DNA from: Nigrospora sphaerica
Taxonomy: Eukaryota; Ascomycota; Sordariomycetes; Amphisphaeriales; Apiosporaceae
NCBI GenBank assembly: GCA_018287875.1
Contig: JAGVVL010000001.1
Span: 2,728,001-2,792,000 of the forward strand
Direction: 5' to 3'
Length of the DNA: 64,000 nucleotides
The position numbers and the translations under genes were made by a program. Below are positions 20,604-31,527 of the stretch, piece after piece. The notes below the pieces were generated by a model, which saw nothing but the letters and a program-made list of their open reading frames with translations, made no database searches and was not told where the DNA came from. Numbering within the stretch: the stretch's first letter is position 1; each line of letters begins with the position of its first letter.

Positions 20604-22259
20604 CTAATCGGAATCCGACTCTCCGGATGCCTCTACATCCATTTTACATGTTCGCGCATTATACCCGGCCGTTCCGCAGACGCTACACCGTTGCGCGCGC
20701 GGTTCTGACCTCGTCGCTCGACCACTCCTTATGCGCGTTTCTGCTTTTAACTGCGTATCGACGTCTTTCTGATTTAAAAGATCTTGAGCCTCGCCGATTT
20801 CGAGTGTTCCTCTTTGCTGTAGACGTACTTTTTTCGTTCTCCGACGTTTTGCGAGGCTGGAATTCGCCTCTCGAAGCGTCTTGTTCTCCGCCCGAAGAAG
20901 GGCGACCTCGTGTATCATCGCTATTGCACCCTTCGCAAACTGGTCAACTGCCGATAAAATTGGTGTCGGAGAGCTTCCTTGGTGACGGCGGACTCGATTT
21001 TTAATAAAATCAGTCTGCGAAGTCGCCTTAATCGGGTTGTGTGGCGTCTGAGAAGCCCATGGGACGCTCGCGGCCGGAAGGCTTTTAGTAGGCGAAGGCG
21101 TCGATAACTTCACATCCAGCTTCGCGAGCACTCTTTTTGGGTCAAGAGGGACTAAACCGGCTCCGGAAAATCCAGCCTTGACGTTATTAAATGTGAAAAC
21201 CTTCGAAAAGGCGGCTTAGAAGGCGATTAGAAATTCGGCCTTGGTAATGTGGTTAACGAGTGACTTCATGAACCCTTCGATCTCGCGACTGTACGCCCGC
21301 TTTAATAGGCCGAAACACCCAACGTCAAGTAGCTAGAGTAGATGCGAAGAGTGCGGAGGTATAGAGACCGCGATAATGTTCTTCTCTTTATAGAAAGCCT
21401 AGAATTCGGCCGAAACATGGCTCTTGTGTCCGTCGATCACTAATAGACGATATCGGCCTGTTACACGCGACGCGGTATGTTTATCGAAATGCCGAATCTA
21501 GTCCAGGCCCGTCTCGTTATCGGTCTATCCATTTGGGGTTGGTTTAATTACCCAGTCGCGCGGGAGAGTGCTGTCGACGTACCAATTGGTAAGGTGGTAG
21601 GCGCCCTTTACCACAATGAACAGCAGGACACACCAGCCATCGGAACAGACACCCTGGATTACAGTAACCTATTCGCGATTACCAGGCTGGACCTTCTTTC
21701 GTTTGCCGTTACAGTCGGTGCCCGTAACGACCATCGTGGACGCGATCTGACCTATCATGAAGCCGGTCTCGTCGAAGTTGTAAATATCCTCGTCCTGGAT
21801 ACCGTACTTGGCCTTCAAGTTCGCGAAAAGCGCGAACCAGCCCGCGATTTTCTCAGGGTCCTCGCAGAGGGCCCTCTGGTAGTCGTATACGCGAGAGAAA
21901 CGCGTTCGAAGTTCTGGTTGTCGCTTTACGAAGCTCGAGGCCCAGCCGGTGCCGACGCATGACGCGTCGCGTGACTCGGCAATAATATTGGCCATATCTT
22001 CCACATCACGAAGTCGCGGCGCAAACCCTCGCGTATCTAGGTCCAGTATATATCGGATAAGCGTCTTCTCTTCTAGTTCGGTTAATCGAGCCGATTTAGG
22101 GCGGGTATCTTATCTGGCGCGTTTTCCGTCTATTCTACGTTGGAGGGTAGTTCGCGAGATGTTGTAAATGGCTGCTGCTTGTCGGTAGCTGAGTTTAGGG
22201 TTCTTCTGAATTGCCTGGATCGCTAGAATAATTTGAGACTCGTTAGGAGGGTGTTCCAT
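20604..22259 (-). pseudogene. Pogo/Fot1 transposase, several in-frame stops
   Basis: From ATG 22259 one frame can be followed to 20604 (about 551 codons), with no frameshift but several in-frame stops. One is TAA at 22112-22110; others fall near 21530, 21400 and 21215. The order is classical: an N-terminal psq-type helix-turn-helix (SYRQAAAIYNISRTTLQRR), a CENP-B-type DNA-binding part, the first DDE block (IYNFDETGF), the second (LLVIDGHKSH), the third (PPHSSHLLQLLDVG), and a C-terminal tail with a zinc-knuckle-like CSVCGTAGYNARTC. The stops replace residues where Trp, Gln or Arg is expected, as C-to-T or G-to-A changes would do. This fits repeat-induced point mutation or ordinary deamination. 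Confidence 0.9.
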
Positions 22260-22312
22260 AGTTATTCGTTAAGTTATAGGAGATTGAAGTGGGAGGAGTT
22301 GAAATGAGTAGA

Positions 22313-22357
22313 AAGTGGCCCACTCACCCGAATGGCCCACTCACCCGATATATACGT
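22313..22357 (-). repeat. Terminal inverted repeat, right, of the pogo element
   Basis: 45 bp, identical in reverse complement to 20497-20541. It lies just upstream of the transposase start at 22259. Confidence 0.93.
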
Positions 22358-22759
22358 TAGCGATAAATGTAACATGACTTGACATCAGATCTATGCGAAA
22401 GCACAAACCGCATAATGTATATAGGATGACCCTGTTTGCAGACATGAGTAGACTTACTGTATCTGGTCGCATTAAACTCGGGGGCAGTGAACCCCATCGC
22501 TTGCGCCTCTGGGTCGCAGCATACGTACGAAATGTTTTGAAAAGAGAAGAGACTCGCACCGATAAGGCGGCTACAGAATTAGCGGGGCGCTTTATTAGTT
22601 TCCTAGGTCTGGCCTGCTGTACGTCTTCTACGATCTGATACGACCCACCCTCACTATTATGAGTGCCCTCTTCCTCTTCCTCTATCTTATCTGTGTTGAA
22701 ATCAGCGCCTTAACTCCAGCACTTGTTTCCCCCTTCTTCTGCGGATCTTAAGCGTCGTT

Positions 22760-24142
22760 TCTTTATGTATCTGGCGTTGGTCCCGTCCCGAAAGGTTCGT
22801 CTGATATGGGATGTCGTTGTTTCCATGGGCAGATAACAAGAGTTGCACGATGTCTTGTTATCTCTGCTGTCGATTTTCGTCTTTGCCCTCCTCCTGGCTG
22901 TCCACTCGTGTGGTATACTGATGTATCGAGGGAGCCCAGTGGACAGGTATCACCGACCCGGTCCCGGATGTTAAACTGAGCACCGTTGTCCAGCAAGGAC
23001 CGAACGGTAGAACTGCGTTGGCCAAAGTTGAGGGCTATAAGAAGTTGGGTGTTGCCATCATGGTCTTGTGCGTCTACTGGGGTGTCCTTTTGTACAAAGC
23101 AGGCCAGAAGATCCAGACAGACCGGCTCACGTGTCCATCGGATCTTTAACGCCGAAGGAGTCATGCCATTGGTATCGGCCACGCTTGGATCAGCTCCTTT
23201 GGGAGAAGAAACGCTATGAAATTGTTCCATGGTCATCGATCGTAACTAGAAGACCCGCCATCGTGCGCAACTACAAGGTAAAGCGCTGTATTACCTTCGG
23301 CGTCTGGCTAGTTCAGTTTGCTATACGGTAGCAGCAACCGCATGGCTTTAATTACGTGGTTGCTGACTCGTTAGTAGCCGAACAGTCCAGATTGATTCAC
23401 ATGCGCGTGACCGAAACCTCGGAACTGCTGAAGCAGCTGGCGTATACATCAAAGTCAACAGGTCAGGGAAACCCCCGATGACCCCAAGGAAACATTCGTC
23501 TCGGCGCCATCCTCGACAAGACGTTGTAGGAGCCCGGGTCGACCCCGGGATACTGCCAGGCTTAATGGCGTAGCAGTAGACTTCGTAAGGCTCGCCCTTG
23601 GCTCGGCGGTGGACCCGAACTTTCACTTCGGCTCCAGATTTGAGGAAAAAATCGACAATCCGTTAGTAAAGAGAGACGTGGGATTCCAAGGTATCCGCGA
23701 GAGTGCCGAGTTGACGGTATGGTCGATTTCCTAGGGCCCACCAAGCGTTGAGCAGCGGAGTCCAGCCATTCTTGAAACGGTGGTTGATGCTATCCTTGAA
23801 CCTGTCAACCAAAAAACGCCCTGCATCATACTGGTGGGAGGCCCATGCATGATGCAGAAGGTGCCGGCGATCTGGTACTTGTGTCGAATCCCCGTCATCG
23901 TCTCCAGCATCGGCGTAATCTTCGTGTTTGAAGAGTACGCGCAGGCCGTCGATGCTCCCGCATGTTGCGGCTAGGACAAACGGGCCAGCTGTCCCGTAGA
24001 TCGACGGAATGGTCTTGTTGTGGACAAAGCAATGACTTTGCCATAGGTATCCTTCGGTGGTCGTAGAATCATCTCGTCCGATCATTTCTGGTAAACGTCC
24101 TCCATACTCATCAATGGGAGGCTCCCTATAGAGAGCTGTCAT
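22760..24142 (-). pseudogene. Decayed ankyrin-repeat protein gene
   Basis: Three minus-strand pieces in different frames share ankyrin character. The first, from ATG 24142 to 23663, contains FVLAATCGSIDGLRVLFKH and NHRFKNGWTPLLNAWWALG. A middle piece around 23744-23348 has no clear repeat. The last, 23236-22763, contains DAQDHDGNTQLLIALNFG and LLDNGAQFNIRDRVGDT, good matches to the D-x-x-G-x-T-x-L-x-x-A pattern. Frame changes and stops separate them, and I could not join them with plausible introns. I read it as a dead gene of the large fungal ankyrin families. The N-terminal domain, if any, is not recognisable. Confidence 0.6.
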
Positions 24143-25306
24143 TAAACGCTAGTGGAGGTGGCAGAGCCGCAGTACGGGAAGCCTGGGGCCAGTGGAAAGG
24201 TCGACAAGATAAAGAAGAGGATGGATTTATTCTCTTAAAGAAGTCCTTCCCTTTCAAAATACAAGCGGTACAATTTTGGGGGTTTGTATCCCCCGAAACA
24301 GCATTACGGAGCTGGGTTGACGTTATGATAAAAAGGGGACTCGGCAAGCGCACTAGGGAACACCACATATTAGGCAACGGGTGTCTCGGCATTCATACTA
24401 GCCACAACGCTGGCATGGGCTGGCAGAGGAAACGATCTTCAGTTAAAAATGTTTGAACTTCTGCATCATAACTGTAGGAGCAAGCCTCAGTGCTGTTTCC
24501 CCAATTCGAGTCGCCTCGTGGACCGTATTTTAACCTGGCTGGACCGTGTTCTCAATGAAACAAAGGAGGGTTTATACTCGCCCAACAACCATATTTTGTA
24601 AATAGGGTTCTGTTGGTTCCGACGCGCCGCAATCGCAAATTTTGCAACAGTTCACGACCAAAGGATATGTGCCACTAAGTTAGATAGATTTCCCGTTCAG
24701 GCACAAACACGACAATGATCGCTTTTCAACTCGAAGTGCCTCGTTACAAATGCCGTTCCAAGTGCGCTTCAGAGAGCCGTATTTGCCTCAGCCACGATAC
24801 TACGGGAAAGTCGGGCTCAGGCGTTCATTTTTCGCTAATTCATCGACAATTTTATAGCTCCCGACTGCAATGCAGAATGCGCGGCGGGCTAACCATTATC
24901 CAACTTGATCACCGTTATCAAAGCAATGATGTTACTTGAGTAATTTCAGTGGTCGTCTCTAGCTCTTATTGCATATCTCTGCCGGTATTTGGGGACAAAC
25001 AATAGCACAGGTTTTCATACCACAGGGTCAAGGTACCAACTACCAGGGCTGCACTCGAACCCTGAACCCAGCGGGTTGATGCTGCAGGATCATACACGAC
25101 ATGGGGTTAATTGCCGGCATTGAGCGGTTTGCCAGGATCCTGCACAAGAACACCATGCAAAGAGTTTTCTGCGGGACACGTGAAATAATATAGAACAACT
25201 CGAGGCGAATACACAGGCACGGACCATTACTTCCAACAATCTGAAACCACCTCCCAGCAAAACCGGGCCGCTCGAACCCCCTGTCCGAGTTACGGGGCCC
25301 CTCTGC
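24143..25306. other. AT-richer intergenic tract
   Basis: No protein or RNA gene is recognised. Composition is visibly more A/T-rich than the genes to the right. It may include the 5' remains of the ankyrin gene, but I see no further repeat motifs. Confidence 0.4.
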
Positions 25307-26487
25307 TCACGCCTCGGCGGGGCACAGGCCGTCGTAGTCGAAGCCGGGGCTCTGCCCGCTCTGCAGGACGTTGCTGGGGGAGCCGCAGGGGCCCTGGTTC
25401 CAGCCGTTGCGGTAAAGGTTCGCCCAGCGGAAGGGGCTGCCGCCGGGGGGCGGGGCGTCGTTGTTGGAGCCGGCGAGGACGTTGCCGACGACGCCGTTGG
25501 GGCAGTTGGCGGCGGCGGTGCCGCCGTCGCGGGGCGCGGGGCCCGTGTTGTAGACGACGAAGCAGGTGCCGGGGCGCCATGGGTCGTCGAGCCGGCCGCT
25601 TCCCTCGTCGCCACCGCCGGCCCCCGTCGCCTGCGGTCGGTACGACCAGGCGACGCAGTCGAAGACGCCGGCGCACCGCGCGCAGCAGTCGACCTTGTCG
25701 GCCGCGGGCCCGACGTCGGCCGTCGCCGTGTGCCCGCTGCGGGGGTTGCCCGTGCGCGCCGGCGCGTTGACGTGCCACGACGGGTCGCAGAACTGCGGCA
25801 CCGTCGTCCGCGCCGCCGTCGTCGTCGTTGCGATCACCGTGCACCCGGCCGTCGGCGTCGGCGTCGGCGCCCCCGGCTCCAGCGCGCACGCGCACGCGCT
25901 GCTCAGCCGCGCCGCCGGGTACGTCGTCGCCAGGAAGGACGGCACCGCAGGCACCGCGCAGTCCGCCGCTGCCGCCGCCGCCGCCGCCGTCGCCGCCGCC
26001 GGCTCTCCGCGCCGCGCCACCGGCCCGTGGCCCGGGTCCGGGTACGGACACGCCACGCCCCGCGGCCAGCCGTAGCACGCCGGGTTGCCGGGGATGGCCG
26101 TCGGCGTCGACGGCGAGCCGTACGTCACACTGGTCGTGACTACGAAGATGGGCTGCAGGTTGTAGAGGTACAGCGGGTGCGCTATCGCGTGGGTGGTGGC
26201 CGTGACCTGGCGGTGGAAGACTGTCAGCGCTCCCAAACACGCCCGACGACACATACAAGGGTGGGTTCACGAGGCACACGAACCGGTTCGGCGAACCGAC
26301 ACAACTGCGAGTTGCAGAATTCGGTGGCCTCGGCGGACCGCGTCGGGTTCAGAAGGGCCCGCAGGAGATTGTCGCGGTTGCAGCCCTCCTGACGGCTGTC
26401 CAGAGGCGAGGCCAGCGCCGAGGCTACGAGGCTCAGGAGCAGGCCGAACCCCGCGGCCGAGGCACGTCTCTTCCCAGCGAAGGACAT
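25307..26487 (-). CDS. Secreted Ala/Pro-rich protein with apple/PAN-like cysteine cluster
   Basis: Two exons, 26487-26257 and 26206-25307 (TGA), with a 50-bp intron that has donor GTATGT, a GCTGAC branch-point word and a CAG acceptor. The product is about 376 residues. It starts MSFAGKRRASAAGFGLLLSL, a signal peptide ending near ALASPLDSRQ; Leu-Asp-x-Arg-Gln after the cleavage site is common in fungal secreted proteins. The segment CNRDNLLRALLNP follows. The middle is Ala/Thr/Pro-rich and poorly ordered. Around residues 249-268 VDCCARCAGVFDCVAWSY resembles the core of an apple/PAN-type domain, a carbohydrate- or protein-binding fold. The C-terminus has GFDYDGLCPAEA. I infer a cell-wall or extracellular protein. 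No enzyme motif is visible. A second ATG-less frame overlaps but has no family features. Confidence 0.78.
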
Positions 26488-27611
26488 TGCAACGATGATG
26501 AGAAGCCTGGCTCGGGTAGGGAAAGACAAGAGAGAGCAGGGTAAGAGGAGATCAACCGAGGCGGCGGGGGCGACGAGCTGCGATCCTGGGGGCAGTGCCG
26601 GGAAACGGCGATGCGAGCGCCTCTATATGCTTGGTCGTCTCAAGGACCCTCCACAACCAACCCCGCAACTGACACGGCAGCCCGCAAGGTCGACGGCGCC
26701 CGAGACAGTTGGCAACGATACTATCGATGCCAATATGCAGCACCGCATCGGTAAGCTTGTAGTGGGCCGCGTCGGCACTACGGGTTCGGGCTTCGTATAG
26801 AAACGGGCCAATGTATAGCCAGCCGAGGGACAGGGATCCGTGTTCCCGGATGAGCAAGGTGCATTTGCTGCAGAAAACCGCTCGTCAGCCCCTAGTCTCG
26901 ATAGGAAGTCAGCCGCGGTGGCGTCCAACGGCATGGGAATGGAGTCGTATCGGACAGGGGCGAGTCCAGCTGTGTCTAGAAATTCGCTCAGGTGTTCGTC
27001 CATCAAGCACTGTGGCGTGCGAGGAAAGCCAGGACCCTTGCCAAGGCACGCAGCCGTAGTCAGCGCCTGGGGACGTGAAGCAGGAGCTGATTGGTGGCGT
27101 TGGATCCTTAGATCTATTCATGGGAGAGGAGAGTCGCCAAGAAAAACCAAAGCAGAATAGCCGCTGTTAGACTGCCATGGAAAAACATTGGGGCAGCCAC
27201 CAACAGTGAGGCCAACCCCATATAACCAGCAAGGGCTTGGCCAAGGGGGCGGGCACAGGCGGAAACAGTCGCCGCTGTAGCTGGTCTTGGTATTCGCGAT
27301 CTAGGGACCGGTGGAACTCGGACGCCCAACGCCCAACTAAAGCAAAGTGCCTGAGACAATACCCTATAGAAATGCACGCAATAATGCCAGTGAGACCCAA
27401 TGCATATCAAACGCTGGAAGAAAAAACATCACCGACTCGAGACACGTCGCATCCGACTGTACGGATCGTGGCACGCTGGCCGCGCTCGCAACCTCGCGGA
27501 ATCCGCAGCCCGCGTTGGCGCCAGCAGTCAATCCCAAGGCACGAGCACCGGCCAGATGAAAGCTCGGCCCGGCCATGGGCCAGCCCACCGTATGCATGTC
27601 AGAGGCCCGCC
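26488..27611. other. Intergenic tract with possible gene remains on the minus strand
   Basis: The left end is the promoter of the secreted protein gene, with a weak TATA-like word near 26623-26628. Minus-strand frames at 27400-27167 and 27410-27114 read like membrane protein pieces, for example LTGIIACISIGYCLRHFALV and SLTAAILLWFFLATLL. A frame from ATG 27003 begins MDEHLSEFLDTAGLAPVRYD and has ordinary protein composition for about 45 codons. They lie in different frames and may be the remains of one gene, but I recognise no family. Confidence 0.3.
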
Positions 27612-29541
27612 TCAGTAACCGAGACTGTCGTGCTGGTGAACAGGGCAACGGCCGGGGTGGTTGACAAACCAGGCCGAGATGCAGGCGTGGTGAAATCTGC
27701 ACAAGCACTCCAGCCTGGCCATGGGAACGCCCGCCTCGAACTCCTCGAGACATATGGTGCACTCGGCCGAGTCTACACAATCCTTCTCGGTGGCCAAGTA
27801 GGGAAACATGCCAGTGCGCCGGACGGCCCGCGGTGGAGGCGATCCCTGGGCGCCAGGCTGGCCGGGCCCCGTCGGCGTCGGCGTATAGGTACTATGCGCC
27901 GTAATGCACGAGTTGACGTGGGCCTCGCGTACAGCCTCGAAGTTGGGCAAATCTCGAGAAGGCAGCTCTCGGTGGCACACGGGACATTCGTCCTCTTCTG
28001 GTATCTGCGGAGGCGCGGGTAGCGGCCTATTGTTGATGGCAGCAGACGACGATGACGACGATGCCGCGTCGTGGCCGTAGCGCAGGAATTGCACTTGGTG
28101 GGAGGAAGACGCTTCAGAGCTGCTGTTCCGCTGTCCGGGCTGAGGATACCGGTTAGGGAAGGGAGGCGGCCGGTAAGAGGAGGCAAAGTTGAATGCCGCA
28201 TCGTGGGAGTAGTACACAGGAGGAGTACCGGCCAGAATCCGGCTTGACGCGTTGCCAAAGCCCGCCCGAGGACGTGGGTGGTTGACGGCATTCTAGATGG
28301 CGGTCAGCACACAGCATTAGGAACCACCCCGGCGTACAGGAACGACGTACCATGGTGACACTCCTGGTCCTCGCATTTGCTTCATTCCAAGCCGCTGCTG
28401 CATAGAAAGGGCGGTAGCTTGCCGGAATGCCCGTCATTCTCTCGGGGTTGAGGTTGCTGGTCACGCTGTTGCTGCTTTGGGACCTCTGATGAGGCGATCT
28501 TCCGGCATACGGCGAGATACCGGGCGAGTTAAGAGCCTGGGGCGGCGTGGTATTGGGGTCGGGAACACAGGGATTGCAGAGCCTCACACGTTCGCCCCCG
28601 CCGAGCTGGCTGACGTCGACGCCAGCCGCCTCCAGCTCCTCGCCCCAGATGCCCCGTAGTATACCCAAGGCTTCTCCCGGAGGACGCACAATGTACTGAT
28701 GTGGAATGGTGATGCGGTGGGGGGAGCATCTGGCACAGACAACCCGGCCGCACTTCCGGCAATGATGTTTCCTAACAAAGATGCTGAACTGGGTGCGGCA
28801 AATGGGACAGAAGGTGACTTCGGCGTCGGGTTGCCATCGTGGGAGCGCGAATTCAGGGCCGGCCCTCAGCTGGCTTGGCCTTCGTAGCGGCTGGGCAGCC
28901 TGCCCCCGGGCTTGGTGTTGGGCCCGAGGGAATTCCTCATCGCTCCCGCCGAGGCTGGAGCGCGACGACGTTGGCCGCAAGCCGCGCAAAGAGGCCGAGG
29001 AAGGCTGCCTCGGACTGGATATCTGACCAGGGGCCACTTCAGTGTCCACGGTTTGCGCTGGGCTAGACGGTGTCCACGTGTCGTGAAGAGCCTCCAACAG
29101 AGTCAGGGCGCCGGTACTCGTAGCTCGGTGCTGGGAGGAGGGCCGAAGTGGCAAGGAGAAGCTGCCGGCAGCCGCATGGCCAGGGAGTTGGACAGATGAC
29201 TCGACGGTGCTGTCACCGTCTCTCTCCTGTGACGGCGGCCTCTGCAAGGATTCGGTCGGTATACCCGCCACTTCGGGCTGCCAAGTTGTGGGTGTCGCTT
29301 CGGTCCCTCCACTGAGATCCTCTGGGCCGGCCGCACTGGGGCCGTCTCGTCGGAGGATGTGCGTCGGACAATCGAAATAGCGCGAGCATTCCTGGTCGTA
29401 AAAATGTGAATCTCGGTAGGGGCAAGACGGGGTGGCCGGAGCCGAGCTGGCACTGCCGGCATACGAGCTTCCGGACTCAGTATCAACCGTGACAGGGGGT
29501 GGTTCGAGGCGGGGACCGGCCGGTTCCTCGTGGCTCGCCAT
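27612..29541 (-). CDS. pib1: FYVE-RING E3 ubiquitin ligase, Pib1-like
   Basis: Two exons, 29541-28351 and 28292-27612 (TGA), with a 58-bp intron (donor GTACGT, acceptor TAG). The product is about 623 residues. A long disordered Ser/Pro-rich N-terminus precedes a FYVE zinc finger at about 243-325 with CPICRTQF, the phosphoinositide-binding RKHHCRKCG, CARCSPH and RLCNPC. FYVE domains bind phosphatidylinositol 3-phosphate on endosomes and vacuoles. A second disordered stretch follows, then a C-terminal RING at about 574-616: CTICLEEF, LECLCRFHHACISAWF and CPVH, in which the last zinc ligand is His rather than Cys, as in ZNRF-type RINGs. The order FYVE then RING is that of Pib1, an E3 ligase of endosomal and vacuolar membranes. 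Yeast Pib1 is much shorter; the extra length is disordered sequence. Confidence 0.9.
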
Positions 29542-30717
29542 CTTCGTGATTAGGAGGTATAATGTTATGTAGCGGGAGCGTTATGTGCTGGTCACGCTGG
29601 CCATAGGGCAAGGCGTGCCGGTCATGCGCAAGACTGCCTGCCCAGCCCGATGTGGTCCGCAGCGTCGAGGACCACGGCAGCAGCTATGACGAGGGAGACA
29701 GCGATGGCGGAAACGAATGCTCAATAGAGCCCAGAGCTACTCAGCTAGGGAGGCGAGAGAAGGACCAGCCTCGGGAGCGCTGATCAACTCAGTCCACCTG
29801 TATCGACGTGGGGTCGGTCGGTCGGTCGTTTCGGTCGGTTATCGGCCGGGCGCGCAAGTCGGCAGGATGGCTACGAGGTGGAGGGGAGGGGATGCAAAGA
29901 GGTGGAAATACATGCGGATACGTAGCACGAGAGCGAGCGGGACGCTGGAAGAAGCCAAGGCTCTGGGGGCAGGCCGACAGCGACACGGCACGCGACAAAT
30001 GGCGAATCAAGTGGAAAGTCGATGCGAGATCATCCGTCCTGCGTACGACGATGCCCGTGGATGGGATGGGATAGGATCGATGCACGGGAAACCCATTTGG
30101 CTGGCGACCGCCACAGGCGCCCACTTAAGCAAGCTACATGACCTAGATGGATAGTGGATGTGGGTTAGTACGTACCACCCAGAGCTCACAAGCACCGCTG
30201 TGGCGGCGGCAACTTATCTACTACTAGGGTCCCCCGGAGCCTTTTAGGCAGGCCAGGGCTTATCGCTCATCTCTTATGGAGGGCCAAAGGCACTAATGTT
30301 CCCACTATGGCCAGGGATTCAATTGCCGCTGCCACCTGACCTTCAGAGCATAGCATCCATCATCCCATTCGGGGCCTAAGTACCTCTTTAACCTGAGCAA
30401 CTGAAGCTGCACCTACATCTTACCGTAAGTTCACTCTTGTACGTACTTCTTATATTTCTGCTTGATATCCGCCCTACATGGGTCCCTTCGGCCATTGTGC
30501 GGCAAATGACCGATCGGTTCTGTCCACGGGATCAGGGCACAAACCAAAACCCAAGCTCAGCAACGTTGAGAGACGCAAAAGTCAAAGGGTGCCCGGATGA
30601 AGTACTTGGGTTAAGTACTAACGTGAGCAAATGTTTATGCTTCGTTTGTATGTACTTCGGCTACTGATGGTCTCATTTTCTTCATCTTGAAACCTCCCCA
30701 TTCATTCCCCGCCTAAC
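29542..30717. other. Intergenic tract
   Basis: Upstream region of the FYVE-RING gene. GGTCGGTCGGTCGGTCGTTTCGG at 29813-29835 is a short GGTC microsatellite-like run. I see no gene. Confidence 0.4.
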
Positions 30718-31527
30718 CTAACGCTTCTCCCAACGAATGCTGGCCAGCTGGGTTGGACGAGAAAAGAGCGCTATGTAATCCATCGGTGGCACCGAGTCCG
30801 TGCCGTGTTCAGAGTCCTCAGTTTCAGCGGTACCCCGGTGAGGAAGATGGTGCAGAGGTCCACATTGGCGAACTCCTCGCCGATGCGCATATGATGCCCC
30901 GCGCCGAACGGGAAGTAGGGACTCTTGCTGCCTTTTCGCCACGGGGCCGTACCTGTAGCCGATCACACCTTCACCATTACCTTCGCAGTCGTCCACCTGC
31001 TTCTCCGCCCAGTCGTCTCAGCGGTGCGGATCCCACGCTAGGGGGTTGGACGTGGGTTCTGTCAGAAATCGGCGACGACACGATAACCTTGTCCGGCTGG
31101 ACCACGCAATTACTACCGGACACGGCGACGGCCCTTGTAATTTTTGCGCATGGCGGCGTGGATGGGCATGTGTTCAGAAGGAGGAACTTGTCGAGGTCTG
31201 AGCCGCGAAGCGGCTGCGCACTCCCTACGTCTACGAGTTGTTCTACCTCGAGGCCGAGCAAGGTCCAAGCGGCAGTGAAGATGATGATCTCAACCATGGC
31301 CGCCGACGCGCCCAAAGTGCCCGAGGAGCCATTGAACGTCGCGCTTGTCTTGATGTATTCCCAGACTCCGTTCTCGATCATGGGTACGTGAGACTCGATA
31401 GCTTCCTGGCTGAGGCTAACTTCGACGAACATCTTCTGCTCCACCAATTTGGCATTGGGACAATCGTCAACGATGTTCTTTCGAACCCGGGGGTAGTCGG
31501 GCGTCCACAGGAAGATCACATCCGGGT
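30718..31527 (-). pseudogene. cyp51: CYP51 (sterol 14-alpha-demethylase) gene remnant
   Basis: The pieces are in three frames. From about 31519 the protein reads DDCPNAKLVEQKMF, SHVPMIENGVWEYIK and SAAMVEIIIFTAAWTLLG, which follow the CYP51 B/C-helix region (YDCPNSKLMEQKKF and TAARxLxG in the family). The central half, with the I-helix and ExxR, is missing. The next piece has VVQPDKVIVSSP, and a shifted frame NPLAWDPHR with a stop where Trp is expected. The haem-binding loop at 30908-30879 reads FGAGHHMRIG; the family has F-G-A-G-x-H-x-C-I-G, so the haem-ligand Cys is Arg. A last shift leads to DYIALFSRP and IRWEKR before TAG 30718, the normal CYP51 C-terminus. Deletion, frameshifts, stop and lost Cys make it certainly non-functional. 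It is presumably an old paralogue; the working gene must lie elsewhere. Confidence 0.85.

Larger units (their letters stand above)
20497..22357 (-). mobile_element. Fot1/pogo-type DNA transposon, complete ends, dead
   Basis: A 1861-bp element with perfect 45-bp terminal inverted repeats starting ACGTATATATCGGGTGAG, flanked by TA on both sides (20495-20496 and 22358-22359), as for the pogo branch of Tc1/mariner. Each inverted repeat contains a 14-bp word, CGGGTGAGTGGGCC, twice, separated by ATT. The inside is filled by one decayed transposase gene on the minus strand. The ends are intact, so the element could still be moved in trans by a related transposase. Confidence 0.93.
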
